Positions 50,589 to 61,311 of a DNA stretch of 64,000 nucleotides are shown one piece after another (the first letter of the stretch is position 1; every line of letters starts with the position of its first letter). The notes under the pieces were generated by a model. That model was not told the origin of the DNA, did no database searches, and saw nothing but the letters and a program-made list of their open reading frames with translations. The stretch comes from Microvelia longipes (Eukaryota; Arthropoda; Insecta; Hemiptera; Veliidae). The stretch lies in the NCBI GenBank assembly GCA_018340805.1, contig JACMZG010001863.1, positions 51,973,361-52,037,360 of the forward strand. Direction: 5' to 3'. The position numbers were made by a program, and so were the translations under genes.

Positions 50589-53500
50589 TACAGTTGTTAA
50601 TTTTTGAAAACCTAATGTATATCGTAATGAGTTGAATGAAAATGGTCCGGAGTCGTTAAGACCATTCAAAGTATTCCAAGCAAGGGTTTGAATTCTGGTA
50701 CCCTCCATAATTTTTATAGCTACAAAATAATTCTGACGCGGTGGTCCGCATGTTGGTTATGTTTTACTACGGATACGCTAGTGCTAGAAACTACCCGGAG
50801 ATGTACCCGCCGATAAGGGGAAAGGCGATCGCATTTACAATCTGGTATTTCACTAAACAACGTTTTAAATAATTTTTTAAGCGTAAATCTATTATTCTAT
50901 TAAATATACTTTCTGTTCAACTTCCTTCTAACCCGAGTTAAACTTAGCTATAAAGGATTTGTCTTTGTTAGCTATAAAAAGCGATGTTTTTTCACGATCT
51001 GTAACGACATCATTGTACTAGATTGACATGGCTAATACAAACGGGGCAAGAACCAGAGCGTATTAAATGCGCAACGGATACGATAGGGATCGGCTGTTAA
51101 AAACTCTGCGTATACATGGTAAAATTATATAGCAAACAGTCCAACCTTTAGTACCCGAGCGAAGTACGAGTAAAACCGCACGCGTAACCACCTTTTTTTC
51201 CAAAAAAAAACTACAAAACTAAGTCAACAATTTATTGAAAGTCGCTAAAAATCTCAAAAATATGTGAAAATCATGTTTATTCAAATCAAAGTTACATTTA
51301 AAGTAAGCTGTTGTTATTATTTAAGTTAAGCTGATTAGGATTAGTACGTCATTTTATATCTTTCATTTCATAATGTGCATAATATGTCTTTTGATAATTT
51401 TCTAATATATCAATAATATTCGCGATGTATTTTTGTTTTCCAAAACTTGGGGGCCTCATCACGCGAAGCAGCACCATCGTTTTCTTTAAAAAAATAACAA
51501 TAATTCATTTTGATTGCTTTAGACATAAGATTAATATTTGCTGTCTGAATATAACATCTCGGGTTGGCGCAAACGGATAAGTTAAGGAAATACAAACAAT
51601 TCAACATTGACATTAGAGGTTCGAATCCAAGGGGGAACAGTATGGGAGGAGGGGAGAGAATAAGGAGTGAAAAATTAAATTTTTTACTTTTTACCAATTT
51701 ATACGAAATTCATATAGATCTTATTTGGGATCACTCATCCATCGACTCCTCATCATTCTAGCGCTAAATAGCGGATGGAAAGACTTGATCAGCTCGTTGT
51801 TTGGTTAATAAAAATATCTGACACTTTCACGCTGTCACCACTAGATAGTACTACTTGAGCCTCCTGCATCCCATCAACTATTTTTTTAAAAAAATCTTTG
51901 AGTGAGCCATCTATGTTAATATTGTTTATTTATGAAACTGACAACATTTTGTGATATCAAATGTAAACTTATTAACTGTTATGACACTTGTACAGTAAAG
52001 TCAACAAATCTTAAAGGCTGAGTATTTCGTGCTTTCTTCGCCTTATACATGGTGATCTTTACCAAATGCAGAGTAAAACCAAACTTAAGGCATACTCTTC
52101 AACTCAACCCAGTAGTAATAGTAGTAGAAATATGGGGGAGTGGTAGTAACTACCAGGCAAGTAGGCCACGTTGTTTTTGCCAGCTCCCTAAGATAGTGTT
52201 CTACTCCTTTTAATTTCAAGTATAGGTATATTTCCAAGGATCTTGCATAAAGGGGATGACGCACTAAGTCGATTTGCCATACAAACAAGTGACCCCATTG
52301 AAAACCAAAAATAGAGGGAATTCAACACTAAACACACGTCAAAAACCAACTGCACATGCTTGGTACAAACTGCGCATGCTTACAATTCTTATAACAGCGC
52401 AGGTCTTAAATTTTAGACGCAAACTTGCCTCTCAATGGTTTCCCATTGTTTATTGCTTGAGAAGGTTATAACAAAACACGCTTAAATAATCATTCACTGA
52501 AGTGGCAAAGTATGGTCCAAAATTTTAAATTAAATAAGCACAAATGACTTAACAAGCACCACAAATGTAACAATCACGAGAAGCACAGAAGAAAGTTTAG
52601 AAGCAAACTCGACAACCTTGCCTCATAACCTGCGTTTGGCGCTTTTTTCATTATAATCAAGGGGAAGGTACGTTTGCTCCTATTTTTCTATCTCATACAA
52701 CTTCCATGGGGTCAGAAAAGTTCCTTAATGCGTTATCCCCTTTATTCAAGATCCTTGTATATTTCATCTAATCTAGACAGAAGAGCCGTGGATTTCTATG
52801 GTTCCTCTTATGCATTTTCAAGCAATCATACATATTTTCACTGACTCTTATAGTCTAGTGAAAACTGGGAACAACACGTGCTCTCCCTGTTAAACCAAAC
52901 CTCCACACACTTTAAACTAAGGCAGAAACAGTATAGTATTATAATGAATCTATAATGAGGGTCCTAAATTTTCCCTATACCAAGTTTCATTTAGGGTAAG
53001 GGATTTTTAACGAGTACCTGACAACGCACAGGCTCGAGACCACCGGCTTTACGTCCCTTCTGAAGGACGTGGTACGCAGAATTTTTAACCCTCTTATAAA
53101 AATCCTAGAGGCCCGTGCTGGGATTGAACCCATTTATTCTGTGTATTGGCCGCGTACCTTAACCACTACACCACCGATGACTCTAACTCAACCCAATGGT
53201 AACAATTTAAAATACAGTGTATCAAGCAGACAATAGATTTAGTCCAAATCCATAACCATGCAGGAATGGAAGAGAGGCTCTCTCTTCATTATAATCATAC
53301 CTTTTCTTTAATTTATTTACTGTGTCGGTTTTAGGGGAATTCCCATTGGGAAAAAGGGCTTATGAGATTGGTGGGATTTGGGGATCCATTTCAAAAGACC
53401 CAACCCACAAAAAAATAGTTTGAACAAAATTTTTTTAGGACATTTCAAAGGAAATCCTCTAAAACACGGTACAAATTATCAAACAAAAGCTTCGTAGCTT

Positions 53501-56500
53501 CGTAAGTGCCCAAAACGTTGCTCTGATCTAACTGAGCAAATTGATATTTGGTACAATCTATTGTCGTTGATTGTTGCAGCTCTTCTTGCATTGCACATAT
53601 CTTAGGGTTAGTGTACTGTATTTGAATTGTTCAGCTTTGTATTAATCATAGGATTAACTCACCTGGTACACACTCAGTTAGCTCGTGTCTAATAGTACCA
53701 TCCTTCTTACACTCAGTCTCAGTGGCGAAACTAATTAGAAGCTGCTTCTTGTAGCTCTTCTTGCATTTTACCAGTACTTTTGTCTCAGGATTCATTCTTT
53801 TAGAGCAGTCGACACTTCTTCCTTGGTAAAAACATTTAAGCTCTAGCGATTTATAGTTAAGGCCAGGACACAGCCCTATAATAAGACAATAATTAACATT
53901 AACCATATCTCAATGAGAGGGAGTTCAGAAAAAAAAATTGAAAAAAATTAAATTTTTTTCCTTATTAAATTTTACTTTTACTATACCGTAGGTATAGGAA
54001 AAGTACTGTGTTTGTAAAAAATCCGAAACCGGGATGAAATCGGAATTATCCGTTTCAGGTGTTTTTAAGGCCTCCTGAGTGTTTTTTTAAAGTTGTCTGT
54101 CTGTATGTGCGTGTGTCTATCTGTTATCATCGTAGCGCCCAGTGCATTCATGCTAGAGAGTTGAAATTTTGTACAAAAATATCAGTCTACCGCTGTAGTT
54201 GTGCTATTCGGAAAATAAATGTTTTATGACGTCAATTGTACAACGAAAAATTATATAACACATAAAATTATGCGATCTAAGTGAACTTAAGCACACATAG
54301 CTATGTATAAGACTAACATGTGTGCTATGTTCCATCTCATTATCAGTATTGGTTCCATTTTTATAGAATGATTTGTATACGTTTTTTTAAAAATTGTAAA
54401 AAATCAGAAAATAATCTAATTGAGGTGAAATTTAGTACAGTAATAATTTTAGTAAGAAATTAGAAAGAAATTTAGTACCCCTTGACGTAATAAATAAGTG
54501 TATTAAGTTTCGTTATAATGCAACAAGTCTATCTATGATTTTTTGGGGATCATAAATGTTAAGCAGGATCGAGCCTGGTCAGTGACCACTGGGAATGAAA
54601 CGAATGTATTTACTATCTGAGGACGAGCGAAGAGAGTCCGAAGGTGAGAGGATGAGCGTAGCAAATCCAATGTGATGAGGAAAAGTTCCGAGGTACCCCG
54701 TACCCGATTTTTTGGATATTTCATAATAAAATTGTATCCTGTTTAAATTTTTTTTGTTGAATTTTGCACCATAAAGTTCAGCAGTTAATTTAATTTTTTT
54801 TGCACTTAAAAGTTATCTTAAGTTAAGTTATCTTTCCTACACAATTAATGCGTTAAAGGACTTTGATCGCTGTTCTAGAATCTACAGAGTAAGCGAGGAG
54901 TAACGTGCAAATAAGTAAATAGAGTGAATGATCCCGAATAAGGGATCTAGAATATCTAGAATAGGGATCAAGTTTAAGGGAATCTAGGAAAGTATTTCAT
55001 GGAGCATTATTTACTTTTAGTTCAAGAACCGGACCTGAAAAAATGTGACTCATTTAGTACTACTTCAAACCAAATTATTCTGAAAATATACCTTAAATTA
55101 TGAAGGAAAAACATAGTCTGTCTATTTAGAGTGGAGCCTTTCGTATAATTGAGCATGCTCAAACATTTATAAAATCACACTATTTCCAGTTTTCTTGTTA
55201 TCAGTGGCTCCATGGAAGTCGTGTACAAAACACGAAGAGAACATAAAACGCGTGTTTAACATCAAAATCGGATAAATACAACTAAAGTAATGACTCTTTG
55301 AAAAACACCAAAAAAATTGTTAATTTATGCAAAGTCAGCAAATTTCTTTGAAAAAATATTGACTTTTGTGCATTTTTTTGGTCAATTAACAAATTTCATA
55401 ACTTTAGTTGTATTTATCCGATTTTGATGATTAAACCCTCGTATTATAGGAAATCTTATCAGCTTTAAAAAAATGGTCTCTTCGTGTATTGCACATGACT
55501 TACAGGGAACCACTTATTGCAAGAAAACTGGAAATAGTGCGATTTTATAAAATTTTAAGCATGCTCAATCATATGAAAGGCTCCACTCTAGATAGGCAGA
55601 CTATGCTTTTCCTTTACAATTTAAGGTATATTTTCAGAATAATTTGGTTTGAAGTAGTACAAAATGAGTCACATTTTTCAGGTCCGGTTCTTGGACTATT
55701 TGTATTTAATGATGTAATAGTAAAATAATTAGAAGTATATAAATTACTTAAACATTTGTTGTCTTCTATAGGGGGGAACCCAGTCTCCGTCATTGCAACC
55801 ACTTCACCGACTGAATGAAACAAAGAAATACATCTTTACAGGCCGGTTTATTTCAAATACATCCCCCTGTTTACTCAGCTTCTTACGCAGCCATAGACTT
55901 AGCTCCTTACAAAGCCATAGACTCAGCTCCTTACGAAGCCATAGCGATAAAATTGGTATCTACCTCCTAATAATTCGACCACTGGGAGTTAAAGTACCTA
56001 ATTATTTGTCTGCTAATCATCTGGCATATATGTTAATCTAATTACCAAAATGTGTTTTTCTACAATAACTTTAAAAAGTTAAATCGGAGCATACAATGAC
56101 ATAGATATTTCTGAAACAGTGTCATATCGTGGACAATTTGAGACCAATATTGCTAAATTCTAGTGGTTTTTTTCTAGACCCTTATTTTTCCCATGAAATG
56201 AGTTAGGATTGTGATGAATTCTGGTGTACAGTAAGTTTATTCTAATTATACATAGGTATATTATACATAGGTTACAATTATATAGGTACTAATTCATACA
56301 TAGGTACTAATTATACATAGGTACTGGGTACTAATTTATACGGTATACATAGGTACTCTACAGGTACTAATACATAGGGTACTAATTATACATAGGTACT
56401 AATTATACATAGGTACTAATTATACATAGGTACTAATTATACATTATATAATCTAAATAGGTACTAAAATCATAGGTATAAAGCCTTGGGTCTACAATAG

Positions 56501-59500
56501 CTCAAAAATTACGGGTTACTAACTGTTCGCTTACACGAATATTAAAGTCGTTGAAGTTATACTGCAAAAAAAATCGGACTCACTACGATCGTCGTCAGAT
56601 AGTTAATCAGATAATTAAACATATCTGACTTAAATCTTCTATTCTATAATAATAAGACGCTAGTATTTATATTGCATGTACCAATACAAACAACTATTTC
56701 TATAGAATATTAGATTTAAGTCACATATGCAATACAAATACCAGCGTCTTATTACTATAGAATAGTAGATTCAAGTACATGCAATACAAATAAGCGTCTA
56801 TATTACTATAGAATAGTAGATTCAGTACATGCACAAATACTAGCGTCTTATTACTATAGAAGTAGATTCAGTACATGCAATACAAATACTAGCGTCTTAT
56901 TACTATAGAATAGTAGATTCAAGTACATGCAATACAAATAGCGTTTATTAGAATAGTAGATTCAAGTACATGCAATACAAATACTAGCGTCTTATTACTA
57001 TAGAATAGTAGATTCAAGTACATGCAATACAAATACTTGCGTCTTATTATCAAGTACATAATAGATAATCGCGCAATCACACGCAAAATAAATACTAGTT
57101 TATTAGCGAATTTTCCAATCATTCTATTGGCAATTCAATATTATAAAATAGACGTGTTTATTTATACGCAATACAAAGACCTATGTTTACTTTCTATCAA
57201 ATAGAAAGTAAAAAAATATAAAATGTAATCACATTTAATAAAAATGTATTTTTAATTTGATAATTATTTTCTTGGACGAGATATTTAAATAATAAAGACG
57301 TTGACGCATACCTTGACGGATGTGGAGAACCCTCTGCCAGGAGGGCAGGTAATTTTGTAAGTAGAGTAAGAGGGAGCTGAGTATTCACTTCTACATCCAC
57401 TTGAATCTCCACATCTTATTACTTCGAATCTTTCGTATCCGTCTGGAATTTCGCATTTATTCATGTCCCTTAAAACAACAAAGAAAAAATTACATACCTA
57501 ATACATTTGGATCAAGTAGAAAAAATGTTCTTCTAAAGCTAATTTTAAAAATTTGGTACGGGTTACCTTTTTTCTAGTAAATGAAGTAAAAAAAAATCTT
57601 TAGGTAGCACAATTAGACTCAAGGATAGATTTTTGTACCAAGTTTCAAATGGGTTTAGAAATTGAAATAAATGGAATTAAAATAAATAAGCTCTATGATG
57701 CTGGAAAAGGTGAAACTGTTATTAGCAATGCGCTGTGGAGGAGGATTGGCTCTCCTAGGATAGAAGCAACAAAATGTTTGAAGGCATTCACTAATTTCGA
57801 CATTGAGATTTTAGGCAAAGTGCTGAGAAAAGGTATTCAGCATTGGACAGAGAAGCCGTGGCAATCATATTTGCTGTCAATAAATTTCATCAGAACATAT
57901 ATGGACGCAAATTTAGTTTAAGGACAGATTACAAACCATTAACATATTTATTTGGTGAGAATAGTAAAGTACCTAAGACAGTGACAAACAGGATAACCAG
58001 GTGTGCACTGCAACTTGCATCTTATTCATTTCAAATTTAACAGAGGCTAGTTAAAGACAATCTATTAGCAGACGTATTATCTCGGTTACCAAATCCAAAT
58101 GAAACAACGGGAGAAAACGAAACAAATAATAAGACATTAGATAACAACCTATTTCAAATGAAAATAGAGGATATGCTAATTACAAAAAGAATTTTGCAGA
58201 AACGTACATTGGAAAATTAAATTTTTGGAAAAGTGATACAATATATGACTTCAGGCGGGCCTAGCAGAAAGAAGACCAGAACTCCGAATTGGAGTAATTT
58301 TACCATAAACAGGATGAAGTATCATTTGAGAACGGAATTCTAATGTGGAAAGGAAGAATCATAGTGCCGTCGTCATTAAGAAATTGAGTTTTTAAAATAT
58401 TACATGCTGGCCATCCAGGAATCGTAGCAATGAAGTCAATTTCAAAGTTTCAGGTGTGTTGGACAGTATAGCAGTAGAGACAATTTTGTAAAAGACTGTG
58501 GAAAATGTCACCAAGTGCAGCCCAAAGAGGCCGAAGCATCCTTATATTTATGGTCAATTCTACATGAACCATGGTCTACGTTGCATATTGACTTAGCAGG
58601 GCCAGTAGAAGGGCAGCATTGGTTGATTGTGATCAATGCTTACAGTAAATGGCTAGAACTGCAACCAACTCAGTCCAAAAAATCAAGAAAGAAGGCAGAG
58701 ATATTACGTAGATTATTTGAACAATTTTGAACAATTTGGAGTCCAACAAACGATTGCCTCGATCAGTGGGCCTCAATTTACCAGTTTAGAAGTTTCTGAT
58801 TTTTGTAAGGGAAACATCACGCACATTCTAGTGACGCCTTACCATCCAAAATCCAATGGGTTAGCAACTCGAGCTGTAGGAACGCAAAGAAGGATAGGTT
58901 CGCAGCTTCTGGGCCAGGTGATAAAAAGACTAGCTCCGGTATTAATGGCGTATAGAAATGCTGAGAGCACACATCAACAGGTGGAGTCTTGAAAAAATTT
59001 TACTTAGAAAATTGATGGTTCTCATCATTTTTCTAAGTAAAATTTCTTCAGGATTCTACCTGTTTGGATTAAGAACAACCAAGTTCTTGGTTCCCTTGTT
59101 TGGCTCAGGAGTAGGAGAGCGATGGATATCAGTTAAAACCACTTACTTGGTTCCATTGTGTGGCTCAGGAGTAGGAGAGCGATGGATATCAGTTAAAAAG
59201 GACGATGGATTCAGTTAAAACCTTACTTGGTTCCATTGTGTGGCTCAGGAGTAGGAGAGCGATGGGATATCAGTTAAACACTTACTAGTTCCATTGTGTG
59301 GTTCAGGAGTAGGAGAGCGATGGATATCAGTTAAAACCACTTACTTGATTCCTTTGTTTGGCTCAGGAGTAGGAGAGCGATGGATGTCACTCTCATATGT
59401 AGCGACGGAAGTGCACCTGATGTTGTCTTCATCAGATCCGTCTGGACAGTCTTGTGTTCCGTCACATAACTTGATTAACGGAATGCATGAACTGTCTACA

Positions 59501-61273
59501 ATGCAGTTGAAATGACCTCCACTATGGACGCATCTGTAATTTATACACGTGATCTTAAACGTATAAATATTTGTTTCTACGTCTAGAGTTATAAAATAAG
59601 GTTTTATAATAAACTACGGAGACTTCTGCGGTTATTCCCACGCGGATTTAGATGTCTGGTAGTGACCGGAACACCTTTATCTAATTGTAGATTATGAATC
59701 AATAGTTACACTTCCACTGTAGGAAGCATCTTCAGGGATATATGTACTTGTAGGAACAGGGATGTATATACATTAAAGAAATGTTTACAATTCTATGCTA
59801 TTCTATGCTCACTCTAAAACATCGTTTACAATTCTTTACGAAATTGAAGTAGACCTAAAACTTCAAGGTTTTCATAAGTTGGGACCTTGCTCCGTAAATG
59901 TATTATACGTTCCCAGACACTTAAAAGACATACATAGGGCTAGGTCCCTAGTTATAAAAAAATAATCTAAATCTAGGCAAACCATAGGCAGACAAAGATC
60001 AGATTGTTACTTAAATTAGTTGGTTGGAAAACAAAGGAATGGTTTTGTTCATAAGGCAGACTCACAGAAAGACTGCATGATAAGAACCACTCTGAACGCC
60101 ATAAAAGTACCTGATGACATCTCGGTTTCTGGGTTTTTAAAGTGAGCACAGTGAGCTTCCAAAATTCCTACGGTTGTAGGCGAGGAAAAGAAAATGGGAA
60201 TAAAATACAAAAATATAGTCATAAGCTAATGTGAGATCTTTACCTATCATAATATTTCAGCTTGTAAGTATTGTTTCGAATCCAATTGTTGTATTTGCTG
60301 ACTAAAGTAGCCACACCGAATTTAGACCCAGAATAGTTAATACTGAGAATTCCAATTAAATAAAATCTGTTGTCATCATTGATTACGATGGGCTCACCAG
60401 CGTCTTCTCTCCTCAAGCCTACATCTGTAACTGGAATATTCTGTTCTTAGTATGTAATCCAGCTCTCACTCAGTTGAATGAGGGACTTGCATGATTTTTT
60501 TTTATACTTGAAATTAAAAGTAGTATTATATTCTAATAATAAAATCGCAAACGATTTTTTAAAATAAATTATTATTTTTCAATTGATTAATAAAAAGTGG
60601 GTCATTTCAACTGGGGCTTATTTCGCGGGCTTTGTTAGGTGACGTCATAGTGAGGGTCTTGTAATGTGGGATTGCATAACCAAGATTAACGTAAACGTAA
60701 CCTGGGTATTTCACGATCTGCCCAAATTTGTAAACACTTGTTGTTTATTTCTTTGTGATCCTTATTATTTTTATCTTCAACTTTATTTAAATAAAAAATG
60801 AGGGCAAAAGTATTAAATTAAAATCTTAAATCAGTATAGTGTTGTTAATATGTATATAATATTCAGGAGTTTGATAAGAACAGCTGTTGATAGGGGCTCT
60901 AGGGCAGAAGACCAGGTAATTTAATTCATGGCTGTTGAATAAGGACAGAAGGCTCACCACATCTCAGTGTTATTAGGACAGAAGGCCTAATATTCATGGT
61001 AGTTAAATTAGGGCTGAAGACCAAGTAATTTAATACATGGCAGTTGAATAAGGACAGAAGGCCCACCACATCTCAGTGTTATTAGGACAGAAGGCCTATA
61101 TTCATGGTAGTGAAATTAGGGCAGAAGGCTCAAATTCATATTAGTTGAATTAGGGCAGAAAACCCTAATTCATGCAAGTTGAATTAAGGCAGAAAGCCCC
61201 TAATTCATGTCAGTTGAATCAGGCAAGAAGGCCCAAATTAAGAAAAGCAGCGCTCCTTCTTATTATATTAATA

Positions 61274-61311
<38 letters not shown>

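Noticed and set aside
59840..60230. Possible signal-peptide exon on the minus strand (MTIFLYFIPIFF...)
   Set aside because: It would allow the LDLa unit to be a separate gene, but candidate donors (CAG|GTACTT, TTCT|GTGAGT) are phase 1 while the LDLa exon needs phase 2, and gene A shows no counterpart.
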